From positions 558,001 through 622,000 of the forward strand of contig NZ_JACHJQ010000004.1 of assembly GCF_014203735.1 (NCBI RefSeq): DNA of 64,000 nt. The letters are read 5' to 3'. Below, piece after piece: positions 19,651 through 28,098 of this stretch (positions are counted from its first letter, which is position 1; each line of letters opens with the position of its first letter). The translations under genes and the position numbers were made by a program. This stretch comes from Actinophytocola algeriensis (GTDB lineage Bacteria; Actinomycetota; Actinomycetes; Mycobacteriales; Pseudonocardiaceae). Below the pieces are notes generated by a model. That model did no database searches and was not told where the DNA came from. It was given only the letters and a program-made list of their open reading frames with translations.

Positions 19651-21963
19651 TCAGGGGTTCGCGACGACCGCGTAGCCCGTCTGGTAGCTGCTGCCCAGTG
19701 CGCTCACGCCGCCCAGACCCGGCACCGCGACCGGGGTGGCGGTGTAGTCGTAGACCGACTCGTTGCCGAGCGACTTGTACATGTTGTCGCCCCACGCCCA
19801 GACCGTGCCGTCGGAGCGCAGTGCGTAGCCGCCGTACTCGAAGTTCGCGATCGCGGTCACGTCCGTCAGGCCGGTCACCGCGACCGGGGTCCGTGCCACG
19901 TAGCCGACCTCGTGGTCCACGCCATCGCCGAGGTTGCCGCGGTGGCCGACGCCCCAGGCCGCGACGGTGCCGTCGGTGCGGAGCGCGTAGACGGAGGTGT
20001 ACTTCGCCGCCACGGCGGTGACGCCGGTGAGGCCGGACACCTGGACGGGCACCCGGGACTCGCAGCGCACGGTCTCGTCGGGGTCGCAGACCTGGCCGTT
20101 GCCCAGCTGCCCGTCGCGGTTGTAGCCCCAGGCCCACAACGTGCCGTCGGACTTCACGGCGTAGCCGCTGTTGCTGCCCGCACCGGCCGACACCACACCG
20201 GACAGCGACGGGATGCGCGTCGGCGTGGCCACGTACTCGGCGGAGGAGCCGATGCCCAGCTCGCCGGAGGCGTTCCAGCCCCACGCCCACATCGTGCCGT
20301 CGGACTTCACGGCGTAGGTGGCCTGGCCACTGGACGCGATCGCGACCACGCCCGTCAGGTTCGGCACCCGCACGGGCACGGCCGACTGGTCGTACGTGCT
20401 GGTGCCGAGGTAGCCGCCGCCCCAGCCCCACACGGTGCCGTCGGACTTCAGCGCGAAGGCGTTGTAGCCCCCGGACGCGATCGCGGTGACGCCGGTCAGG
20501 CCCACGACGGGGACGGGCACCGAGGAACCGCTGCCGTTGCCGTTGGCTGTCCAGCCGTTGCCGAGCTGGCCAGAGCCGTTGTCGCCCCACGCGCGGACCG
20601 TGCCGTCCTCGAGCAGTGCGTACGCGCCGCCGCTCCAGCCGCCGCCGACGACCTGGCGCACCCCGGACAGGCCGATCACCGGCGTCGGGGTGGACGAGCC
20701 GAGGATGGTCTGGCTGGTGCCGAGCTTCCGGTAGGCGTTGTCGCCCCACGCGCGGACGCAGCCGGGAGCGCAGTCCGTCGGCGGCACCACGAACACACCG
20801 GACAGGTCGGCGATGAGGTGCGTGCTGCCGCGGTGGTTGTACAGCTCGATGCCGCGGTCGCGCTCGAAGGCGACGGTCGCCGCGTTCGGGATCGCCTTGG
20901 CGGGCACCAGGTTCAGCGTCGACGACCCGTACGGCTGGATCATCCACTCGCCCCACGCGGTCACGTAGGTGGAGACGGTGGCGCCGACACCGGTCAGGTT
21001 CATCGCCACGCCGGTCGCGTTGAGGGGCACGTCCTGGCTGAGGCCGACGCTGAGTGTCGCCTCGGGACCGAGCGGGCCTGCCGGGCCGCCGGTGCCGATG
21101 CCCACGCGGGTGTCGAGCACGCGGGTGGGTGGGAGCGGCAGGAACTCGGCGCCGTAGTCGGGGGTGTAGAAGCCGGTGAGGTCGGCGAGCAGTTCGATGG
21201 TGCCGCTGTTGTTGTACAGCGAGACGCGGCGGTCGGCGCCGAGTGCGACGGTGACCTGGTTCGGCCGGGTCTCACCCGCGACGACGTTGAGGTTCGACGC
21301 GGTCGGACGGGTGGTGCCGGTGGGGAACGCGGTCACGAACGTCGACGTAGTCGGCTCGGTGGCGGTCAGGTTGAACGTCACGGCGGTGGCCGACGCGGGC
21401 ACGGAGTTCCGCAGGTCCAGCGTCCAGGTGCCGCCGGGGCCGAGCGGGGTCTGCCAGCGGGTGTCGAGCACCCGGTTCGGCGCGAGCACCGTGAACTTCG
21501 AGCCCGCCCCGGTCGCGTAGTGGCCGGCGAGGTCGGCGACCAGGTCGACGTTGCCGCTGTTGTTGTACAGCTCCACGGTCTTGCCGGCGCCGAGTGCGAC
21601 GGTGACCTGGTTGGCGCGGATCTCACCGGCGGTCAGGTTGAGGCTGGACGCGGTTGGCCTGCTGGTGCCGCCGGGGTAGGCGGTGACGAACGTCGAGGCG
21701 GTGGGCGACACACCGGTCACGTTCAGCACCACGGCCGTCGCGGTCGCGGGCACGCGGCTCGCGAGGTCGATGGTGACGGTCCGGCCCGCACCGACCGGAC
21801 TGGTCGAGCGGGTGTCGAGCACCCGCAGCGGCGACCGCTGGGTGAAGGTCGACCCGGCGGCGTCGTCAGCGGGCGCGGCCGACGTCGTGGTGATGGCCGG
21901 CCCGACGATGAGCACGCCGGCGGCGATTGCCGTGGTCAGCACGGCACGCAGAGAACGGGACAA
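19651..21963 (-). CDS. Secreted RCC1-propeller protein with three N-terminal VLDTR repeats
   Basis: 770 residues. Signal peptide (LRAVLTTAIAAGVLIVGPAITTTSAA). Then three tandem beta domains of about 120 residues, each beginning RVLDTR and ending in a pattern like VELYNNSGxVDLVADLxGxY (about 45-155, 160-275, 280-400). The rest (about 400-770) is a seven-bladed RCC1-type beta-propeller with repeats of the form YALxSDGTVWAWGDNxxGQLG. A cell-surface binding or adhesion role is likely; no enzyme motif. TTG 21963 is used because it follows GGGGGAG and gives a clean signal peptide. The same-strand FG-GAP gene lies 118 bases upstream. Confidence 0.93.
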   Translation of the reverse strand: MSRSLRAVLTTAIAAGVLIVGPAITTTSAAPADDAAGSTFTQRSPLRVLDTRSTSPVGAGRTVTIDLASRVPATATAVVLNVTGVSPTASTFVTAYPGGTSRPTASSLNLTAGEIRANQVTVALGAGKTVELYNNSGNVDLVADLAGHYATGAGSKFTVLAPNRVLDTRWQTPLGPGGTWTLDLRNSVPASATAVTFNLTATEPTTSTFVTAFPTGTTRPTASNLNVVAGETRPNQVTVALGADRRVSLYNNSGTIELLADLTGFYTPDYGAEFLPLPPTRVLDTRVGIGTGGPAGPLGPEATLSVGLSQDVPLNATGVAMNLTGVGATVSTYVTAWGEWMIQPYGSSTLNLVPAKAIPNAATVAFERDRGIELYNHRGSTHLIADLSGVFVVPPTDCAPGCVRAWGDNAYRKLGTSQTILGSSTPTPVIGLSGVRQVVGGGWSGGAYALLEDGTVRAWGDNGSGQLGNGWTANGNGSGSSVPVPVVGLTGVTAIASGGYNAFALKSDGTVWGWGGGYLGTSTYDQSAVPVRVPNLTGVVAIASSGQATYAVKSDGTMWAWGWNASGELGIGSSAEYVATPTRIPSLSGVVSAGAGSNSGYAVKSDGTLWAWGYNRDGQLGNGQVCDPDETVRCESRVPVQVSGLTGVTAVAAKYTSVYALRTDGTVAAWGVGHRGNLGDGVDHEVGYVARTPVAVTGLTDVTAIANFEYGGYALRSDGTVWAWGDNMYKSLGNESVYDYTATPVAVPGLGGVSALGSSYQTGYAVVANP

Positions 21964-22081
21964 CGAAGCTCCCCCAGGAGTGAACGGGCCCCGACCCGGG
22001 CGGAAGCGTACGGCATGGCACGCCGTTCCGGGAGTCCATTGTGCGCGGTATGTGCACGCGCGCCTCCGCCCGGACCACGCG

Positions 22082-23056
22082 TCACTGCGTGCGCAGCACC
22101 CAGATTTCGCCGCTGTTCACGGCCACCAGGTCGGCGTCGGCGTCACCGTCCACATCGGCCGCGAGCGTCGCCTTCGTGCCGGAGAAGGCACCGGAGTACC
22201 AGACTTCCGGTGTGTCGTAGCCGGTGCCGTTCGACCGCATGACCCGCACGTCGGTGTCGTCGACCGCGATCAGGTCGGCGTCCCCGTCGGCGTCGATGTC
22301 GGCGGTGAGGGTCTTCTCGGTGCCGTGGAAGGGGATCGTGGACCACTGCTGGGCGGGGTTCTCGAACCAGCGGGGCCCGGCGGGGATGACCCGGACACCG
22401 GTGGTGTCGACGAGGATCAGGTCGGCGGCGCCGTCGCCGGTCGTGTCGGCGGCCAGTGTGGCCTGCTGCCCGCGGGCCTCCGGTCCCCATGCGACCAACG
22501 GCAGGGAGGCGGTGACGTTCGACCGCGCGGCCAGGGTGGGGATGCCGCCGCCGAACAGGCCGACCACGTCCATGTCCCCGTCGGCGTCGAGGTCGGCACC
22601 GAGGTTCCCGTAGTCGCCCGCGATCGTGTTGTTCAGCCAGTTGGCGTAATACTGGAACCCGTCCACCCCATACTGGTTGGTCCGCGCCAGCCCGACCCAG
22701 ATCCCGCGCGGCTGCACGCGCCGGACGAGCACGACGTCGTCGCGGCCGTCCCCGTCCATGTCCCCGACGAGGCGGGTGGTCCCGACCACGGACGGATCCA
22801 CGGAGTTGACGTTGCCCCAGTGTTCCTGCGGCGAGAACGACGATCCGGTCGACCGGACCACCCGGTTGCCGAACTGGTAGTTGTTGAAGCTGACGAGGTC
22901 GTCGTCCCCGTCGCCGTCGACATCCCCGGACTCGATCGAGATGTGCGCCTCGAAGAACCCGGTGAACCACAGTTCCGGTGTGCCGGTTGCCTGCGCCGGC
23001 GCGGTGAGCGTCATGGACAGCAAACCGGTGAGCCCGGCGATCGCGAGCAGTCGCAT
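22082..23056 (-). CDS. Secreted FG-GAP/VCBS-repeat protein
   Basis: 324 residues. Signal peptide MRLLAIAGLTGLLSMTLTAPAQA. Six repeats carry calcium-binding DxDxDG-type loops (DVDGDGDDD, DMDGDGRDD, DLDADGDMD, DTTGDGAAD, DIDADGDAD, DVDGDADAD), typical of an integrin-alpha-like seven-bladed propeller. Probably an extracellular binding protein rather than an enzyme. It lies immediately upstream of the RCC1-propeller gene, so two different secreted propellers sit side by side. Confidence 0.92.
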   Translation of the reverse strand: MRLLAIAGLTGLLSMTLTAPAQATGTPELWFTGFFEAHISIESGDVDGDGDDDLVSFNNYQFGNRVVRSTGSSFSPQEHWGNVNSVDPSVVGTTRLVGDMDGDGRDDVVLVRRVQPRGIWVGLARTNQYGVDGFQYYANWLNNTIAGDYGNLGADLDADGDMDVVGLFGGGIPTLAARSNVTASLPLVAWGPEARGQQATLAADTTGDGAADLILVDTTGVRVIPAGPRWFENPAQQWSTIPFHGTEKTLTADIDADGDADLIAVDDTDVRVMRSNGTGYDTPEVWYSGAFSGTKATLAADVDGDADADLVAVNSGEIWVLRTQ

Positions 23057-23184
23057 CGTGTGCCTTTCGTACGCTGGACGCGGGCCTCTGCCCCCGGCGG
23101 CCCGCCGTACAGAGCGTCGCGGATCAGGCCGGATCCGTTAACGAAACGACCGGGTGACCGGACGAACGGACCACCCACCCGGTC

Positions 23185-24327
23185 TCACGGCGCGTAGGCG
23201 GTGGAGAACGCTCCCCACAGGATCGGCGAAGCCTCGGCCTCACCGTCCCGGTCCCACAGATCCGCCTGCCCGCGCTGCCACAACCCGACCCCGGCAACGG
23301 GATCCGCCGAAGTGTGCGCCCCATCCACAGCCACCACAGCGGAACCAAACCCGGGCAGCACGGCATCGGTGGGCAACGTCCACCGAGTGGACGTCACGTA
23401 CTCGGCCCCGCCGTGCACCATCGCCGCCACCAACCCGGACGGTTCCGCGAACCGGGCGTCCCCGCCGCTCTCGCAGGCGATCAACGCCACCCGGTTCGGA
23501 ATCCGCCACGGCCGAGCCGACCCGTGCCCCAGCGCGATGTCCGCGGCGGTCAGCGGCCGATGCGCACCCACGAGCTCAGCCCGCCCGGAAGTCCCGGCCC
23601 CGCAACACAGGTGCAGCCGCGCGTCCAGCCCGTGCGCCGCCGTCGTCACGTGCCCCACGTACAGGAACCGGCCCGCCAGGACCAGTAGGGACTCGAGCAC
23701 GTCCCGCGTGATGTCCTCCCGCCGGAACCCGCCAGGCACCGACCGCGCACCCAGGTCCAGCAACGCGGGCGACACCGGCCCCAGCACCGACCCCAGCTCC
23801 GAGTCGTCCGCGAACCCGGGCACCCGAGGGTCCAGCACCCCCACGACGGAACCCGAAGGGTCCCATGTGGACACCGTCCGCCCTGCCGCGTTCCGCACCG
23901 ACGCTGGCGCCAGCACCGACACGTCCGCGACGTGCACCAGCCGCTCACCGGCCGACAGCCGCAGCGCCTCCCACGGCACCTGCGCGATCGACGGCGCGGG
24001 CTGGATCCGCAGGTGCACCCGCACCCCCTGCGACAGGTACGCGTTCAGCTCCGCCGCCAGCGCGGCCGGGAACAACCCCCGCGCGAGCCCTTCCGCCAGC
24101 GCCTGCTCCCGCTTCCGGTCCAGCAGCGGCCCGGCCAGCGCCCGCCCCAGCGCGTCCCGCACCGACTCGCCCGGCAGGGGTGTCGGCAACGCGGCCGCCA
24201 GCTCCGCCAGCGGCAGTCCAGCCGGGTCGGCCACCGCCACCCGTGGCTCGCCGAGCGCGTGTTCCCACCGCCACGTCACGTACAGGTGCCCGGCGTCGAC
24301 GAACTTGATCTGGACCGTGGTCACCAC
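23185..24327 (-). CDS. CHAT-domain (caspase-like) protease, last gene of a four-gene operon
   Basis: 380 residues. The C-terminal half (about 110-380) is a CHAT domain, a clan-CD cysteine protease fold related to caspases and separase. The predicted dyad is H226 in FLYVGHVTT and C285 in ALIACESGG, followed by SGLVAAMVHGGAEYVTSTRW, the usual helix-strand after the cysteine. The N-terminal part (1-105) is a beta/helical region of unknown role. GTG 24327 overlaps the TPR gene's stop by seven bases, so translation is coupled. CHAT proteases paired with TPR proteins act in regulated proteolysis or abortive immunity in characterised systems; here the target is unknown. Confidence 0.9.
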   Translation of the reverse strand: MVTTVQIKFVDAGHLYVTWRWEHALGEPRVAVADPAGLPLAELAAALPTPLPGESVRDALGRALAGPLLDRKREQALAEGLARGLFPAALAAELNAYLSQGVRVHLRIQPAPSIAQVPWEALRLSAGERLVHVADVSVLAPASVRNAAGRTVSTWDPSGSVVGVLDPRVPGFADDSELGSVLGPVSPALLDLGARSVPGGFRREDITRDVLESLLVLAGRFLYVGHVTTAAHGLDARLHLCCGAGTSGRAELVGAHRPLTAADIALGHGSARPWRIPNRVALIACESGGDARFAEPSGLVAAMVHGGAEYVTSTRWTLPTDAVLPGFGSAVVAVDGAHTSADPVAGVGLWQRGQADLWDRDGEAEASPILWGAFSTAYAP

Positions 24328-25892
24328 GTCGGCACCACCTCGGCCGACCGCAGCGGCAGGTGGTACTCGGCCTCGGCCGTGTCGAGCAACGCGTCGAGCG
24401 CGGTCTGCTCGTCGCCGGGCAGCAGGCGGGGACGGGGCGGCAGTGCCAGCCGTGTGCTCAGGTCGGGAGCGGTGAACGCGGGCAGCGCCGGTTCGTCCCG
24501 CACCTCCTGCGACGGGTACGCGGTCAGCTCCGCCTCCAGCGACACGCTCGCCGAGATGTACTCCACCAGCTGGAACACGAGATCACCCGCACCGATCTCG
24601 GCCGCGAGCCGCAGTGCCAGCGACAGCGCGGGCATCGCCACGTGCCGCACCCACCGCTCGCGCATCGCACCGGGTTCGTAGCGGTGGCGGAAGCCGTCGG
24701 TCCCGAGTGCCGCGATCACCGCGAGCGGCAGCGCCATCTGGTACAGCGTCGCGGGTTCGTCGGACAGCGGCGCCGCGTCGGCCACGAGCTGTGCGCGGAG
24801 CACGTCGATCCGCGCGGTCTGGTGCCACGCCCCGGCACCGGCGGCCAGCGCACGTGCCCGCAGGAACACGTCCTCGGTCGCACCCAGGTCGCCGGTGACG
24901 ACGTAGGTCACCTGTGCCCGCACCAGGTGGCTCTCGATCAGCGCGGGCACCACACCCGCCCGCTCGAGCGCCGCGATCGTCTCGTCCACCATGGTCGTCG
25001 CCTCGGTGAAGCGGTGCTGCCGCAGGGCGATCATGGCGCGGCTCATCCGGCACTCGGCCACGTCGGTGGGCCTGCCCGCCCGTTCGTACTCGGCCTCCGC
25101 GCGCCGCAGCCGCTCCTCGGCGTCGTCCAGCAGCCCCGCCCTGGCCGCCAGCCTGCCCAGGTTCAGCTCGAGGTACGCCCGGTCGGCCGCGCTGCCCCAC
25201 AGTTCGCGCAGATCACGGGCCACGTGCAGGTGTTCGGTGGCACTGTGCTCGTCACCGGTGTGCGCGGCGATGGCCGCGAGGCTCGCGTACGCGTGCCCGG
25301 CGAGCCGGGGGTCGGCGGTCATCGCGATGTCGAGTGCCAGCCGGATCTCGGTCTCCGCCTCGGTGTACCGCTCCAGCGCCATCAGCGCGGCGCCGCGCGT
25401 GTTGTGCAGCACGAAGGGGAGCAGCGCCGCGTTGGCGGGTGCGGCGACCCCCGCCGCGGCCACCTCGTCGAGGTCGCGCAGCGCCTCCTCCGCGCGGCCG
25501 AGCGCCTGCAGTGTCTGTGCCCGGTTCACCAGCGTGCTCGACCGGACATCCGTGCTGCCGTACAGGTTCCCGGTCAGCCGGATGGCATCCACGCACGCGG
25601 CGAGGCTCTCCTCGCTGTACCGCAGGGCGCCGTCGAGGTCCCCGCGTGCCTCGGCCATCGACGCGCGGTTGCCCAACGCCCGCGCCCGCACGTCCAGTGC
25701 CTCACCGTCGTCGCCGCAGTCCCGCGTCGCGTGGAGGACCTCCTCGGTGATCGCCACCGCCTGGTCGAGGTCGCCTGCCTCGAACGCGCGGCCCGCGGCG
25801 TTGAGCCGGAGACCGACCGGGCGCCACCGCGGCCCGTAGCGCGTCGCGCCGCGCAGCCCGACGAGGTCGGGATCGTCCTCGATCTCGGTCAA
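24321..25892 (-). CDS. TPR-repeat protein coupled to the CHAT protease
   Basis: 523 residues, soluble, almost all helical. Tandem tetratricopeptide-like repeats run from about 20 to 340 (e.g. GRAFEAGDLDQAVAITEEVL, NRAQTLQALGRAEEALRDL, LGRLAARAGLLDDAEERLRR). A C-terminal region (about 340-523) lacks repeats and contains a conserved-looking VEYISASVSLEAEL segment. Start TTG 25892 overlaps the upstream gene's TGA (TTGA) and is the only start that makes the product begin at the coupled position. Longer frames upstream are shadows of the previous gene. It probably senses or presents a target to the downstream CHAT protease. Confidence 0.88.
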   Translation of the reverse strand: MTEIEDDPDLVGLRGATRYGPRWRPVGLRLNAAGRAFEAGDLDQAVAITEEVLHATRDCGDDGEALDVRARALGNRASMAEARGDLDGALRYSEESLAACVDAIRLTGNLYGSTDVRSSTLVNRAQTLQALGRAEEALRDLDEVAAAGVAAPANAALLPFVLHNTRGAALMALERYTEAETEIRLALDIAMTADPRLAGHAYASLAAIAAHTGDEHSATEHLHVARDLRELWGSAADRAYLELNLGRLAARAGLLDDAEERLRRAEAEYERAGRPTDVAECRMSRAMIALRQHRFTEATTMVDETIAALERAGVVPALIESHLVRAQVTYVVTGDLGATEDVFLRARALAAGAGAWHQTARIDVLRAQLVADAAPLSDEPATLYQMALPLAVIAALGTDGFRHRYEPGAMRERWVRHVAMPALSLALRLAAEIGAGDLVFQLVEYISASVSLEAELTAYPSQEVRDEPALPAFTAPDLSTRLALPPRPRLLPGDEQTALDALLDTAEAEYHLPLRSAEVVPTW

Positions 25893-26815
25893 CGGCCCGC
25901 CGCCCGCTCGGTGAGGGTGGCGTCCGGCGCGGTGCGCCGGGCCTTCGCCATGGCGACGATCGCCGCGCGGCGGGCGGGGGCGTCCGGATCCTCGGGTGCG
26001 TCCGGGACGGCGAAGCCGGGGGAGTACACGGTCAGCACCCGTTGCGCGGCAGGCAGGAAGAGCACGGTCGCGGGCACCGGCACCGCTCCGTCGCCCCGCT
26101 CGTCGAGAGCGACGTCGAGCGGGCCGAACCGGGCCCGGAGGGGGACCCCGGTCCCCGGCGCCGACACCTCGAGCACCGACTCGCCGCCACGCCGCACCAC
26201 GGCCCACGTCGCGTCGGCCGCCGCGTCCACCGCGCCCTGCGGCACCAGCGCCCAGTCGATGGGGCTCGAACCCCGCAGTACCACCACGTCCTCGCCGACC
26301 GTGCCACCGGCCGCCAACGCGAACCCGGACCGCGCCGGCACCGGGCTCACCGGCTCGGGCAGTGCGGTCGGCAGTGCGATCCCGTGGTCGTCGGCCAGGT
26401 CCGCGAGCCGGGCGGCCAGCTCGGTCGCACGGGCGCCCAGGTCGGGGTCGTCGGCGAGCGCGGCCAGCGGGTGCACGGCGTCGGCCGCGGCCGCGACGGC
26501 CCGTTCGACGGCGTCCGCGTCGTCGAGCAGGTGGTCGACCGCGGCCGTGGCGACGGCCAGTTCGGCCGCGAGCAGTGCCGGGTCGAGCGGCGGCACCCCG
26601 GCGACCGCCGACGCGGGCCACCACGCCCGCGCCCAGCCCAGGTAGGCGACCGTGCGCAGGGCCGTCGCGTCGTCGTCCAGCTCCCACAACCAGTCGGCGG
26701 CGGCCTGGTCGTCGTGGACCTCGACGACGGGCGGCTCGTCGGTCAGCACGTCCCAGCACAGCGTCGCGCCGCGTGCCTCCAGCAGCGCGGTCTGTTCGGG
26801 GTGGGGCCTGGTCAT
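25889..26815 (-). CDS. Hypothetical protein, second gene of the CHAT operon
   Basis: 308 residues with no family I recognise. Residues about 20-150 are Ala/Asp-rich helices (AVATAAVDHLLDDADAVERAVAAAADAV). Residues about 165-280 are beta-rich (GEDVVVLRGSSPIDWALVPQGAVDA, TWAVVRRGGESVLEVSAPG), and the tail is helical and basic. No signal peptide or membrane segment. ATG 26815 overlaps the upstream stop as ATGA, and its own stop overlaps the TPR start. Strict coupling on both sides argues for stoichiometric production with the TPR and CHAT proteins. Confidence 0.82.
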   Translation of the reverse strand: MTRPHPEQTALLEARGATLCWDVLTDEPPVVEVHDDQAAADWLWELDDDATALRTVAYLGWARAWWPASAVAGVPPLDPALLAAELAVATAAVDHLLDDADAVERAVAAAADAVHPLAALADDPDLGARATELAARLADLADDHGIALPTALPEPVSPVPARSGFALAAGGTVGEDVVVLRGSSPIDWALVPQGAVDAAADATWAVVRRGGESVLEVSAPGTGVPLRARFGPLDVALDERGDGAVPVPATVLFLPAAQRVLTVYSPGFAVPDAPEDPDAPARRAAIVAMAKARRTAPDATLTERAAGR

Positions 26816-28032
26816 CGCGCCGCCCGTTCGAGCGTGGACCGCAGCCGGTCCCGCTGGTCCATGATCACCGACCGGAGCACGCCGTCGAGCACCGACCACA
26901 GCTCGACGGCCGCGAGTGTCTCGTGCCGCAGCTCCCTGCCGTGCAGCCGCACCCACAGCCTGCGCAGGTACGCGCCGCGCACGCCGTGCACGTCGGCCAG
27001 CAGGTCCTCCGGCACGGCCGACGGCATCCGCAGCACCCGGCGGACGTAGGCCTCCTTGGCCCACCGCGCCCGCAGCCGCGCACCGAACCCCGTGACCTCC
27101 TCGTCCACGAGTCCCGCGCTGGCCGCACGGCCGAGCACCATGACGACCCTGCTCACCTCCTCCGCCAGCTGCCACGGCTGGGCGGTGCGGTGGATCTCGT
27201 TGCGCACCAACGCGTCCGGGTCGTCGGTCACCACCTGGCGGATCGCCGCGAACAGGCGCTCGAACACCGACCGGTCGAGTGGCTTGGGCAGCTGCTGCTT
27301 CGACGCGCTGTCGCCGAGCGCGGGCGGCGACAGCCGGGGCCGGTCGGTCAGCCCGTAGCCGCGCGCGACCCCGGGCTGGGCCAGCTCACCCGCGCCCCGC
27401 GTGCCCGCACCCTGCGCGACGAGCGTCGCGAACAGGTCGGGGTCCGGGTCGGCGAGGAACCCGGCGACGTCGACGGGTTCGGCACCCGGGTCGCGCGCGC
27501 CTGCCCACGCGACGGTCAGCAGGCGGGTCAGCTCGGCCCGCCGGGCGGGATCGGTGACGAACCGGCGCAGCTCGGCGACGGTGAGCCGGGTGGCGGGGGA
27601 GTGGATCTCGGCGATCGACTCGGCGGCGACGGCCGTGGCGTCCGGCAGGTGCGCTGGGTCGCCGTGCTGGTGGGCCAGCTCGAAGCAGTGCTGGAAGTAC
27701 AGGTCCTGCGGGTGGCCGTCGGCGATGCCCGCCTGCCGCCGGGTCTTCTTCAGCAGCACGAACCAGGCCGCGGTCGCGGCGAGCACCGGGCCCGCGGCGG
27801 CGATCGTGTCGCGCAGCTCGTCGACGTGCTCGGCCGCCACCGCACCGCTCGCCAGGTGCGGGTTCCGCACCGGGCGCAGCACGAGCGGGTCGAGCAGCAG
27901 CTTGACCGTGCGGGTCAGCGGCCTGCCGGACGCGTTGGACAGCGGCGCCACCGCGTCCCCCAGCGCGGCCCACGCCTGCGCGACCACCATGCCACGCGGC
28001 AGCGTGACGTGCGGATCGCTGCTGACGGTCAC
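26812..28032 (-). CDS. Hypothetical helical protein, first gene of the CHAT operon
   Basis: 406 residues, predicted mostly helical, cytoplasmic, no recognised domain. Notable segments: LTRTVKLLLDPLVLRPVRNPHL (about 38-60), a hydrophobic helix IAAAGPVLAATAAWFVLLKK (about 77-96) that may touch the membrane or a core, and a basic C-terminal third rich in R (RRVLRMPSAV, RRLWVRLHGREL). GTG 28032 is chosen because TATGCT ends six bases upstream (leaderless). The longer open frame upstream runs antisense through the next gene and is rejected. It could be the sensor or regulatory arm of the CHAT-TPR system. Confidence 0.82.
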   Translation of the reverse strand: MTVSSDPHVTLPRGMVVAQAWAALGDAVAPLSNASGRPLTRTVKLLLDPLVLRPVRNPHLASGAVAAEHVDELRDTIAAAGPVLAATAAWFVLLKKTRRQAGIADGHPQDLYFQHCFELAHQHGDPAHLPDATAVAAESIAEIHSPATRLTVAELRRFVTDPARRAELTRLLTVAWAGARDPGAEPVDVAGFLADPDPDLFATLVAQGAGTRGAGELAQPGVARGYGLTDRPRLSPPALGDSASKQQLPKPLDRSVFERLFAAIRQVVTDDPDALVRNEIHRTAQPWQLAEEVSRVVMVLGRAASAGLVDEEVTGFGARLRARWAKEAYVRRVLRMPSAVPEDLLADVHGVRGAYLRRLWVRLHGRELRHETLAAVELWSVLDGVLRSVIMDQRDRLRSTLERAAR

Positions 28033-28038
28033 GCCACG

Positions 28039-28066
28039 AGCATAGATGCGGATCAAACCTGTGATC
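28039..28066 (-). promoter_or_regulatory. Leaderless promoter and candidate operator of the CHAT operon
   Basis: Minus-strand -10 TATGCT (28039-28044) is six bases from GTG 28032. Immediately upstream, a perfect inverted repeat GATCA-N6-TGATC (28051-28066) occupies the -10/-35 spacer and -35 position, where a repressor would block initiation. It also lies upstream of the divergent membrane-protein gene. Confidence 0.5.
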
Positions 28067-28098
28067 GGTAGGCCACGGCACCCGGCGACGCTCGTCCC

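Noticed and set aside
24321-26759. 812-codon minus-strand frame covering the TPR gene
   Set aside because: Only the part from TTG 25892 is protein-like; the first ~290 codons are a shadow of the 308-residue gene in another frame.
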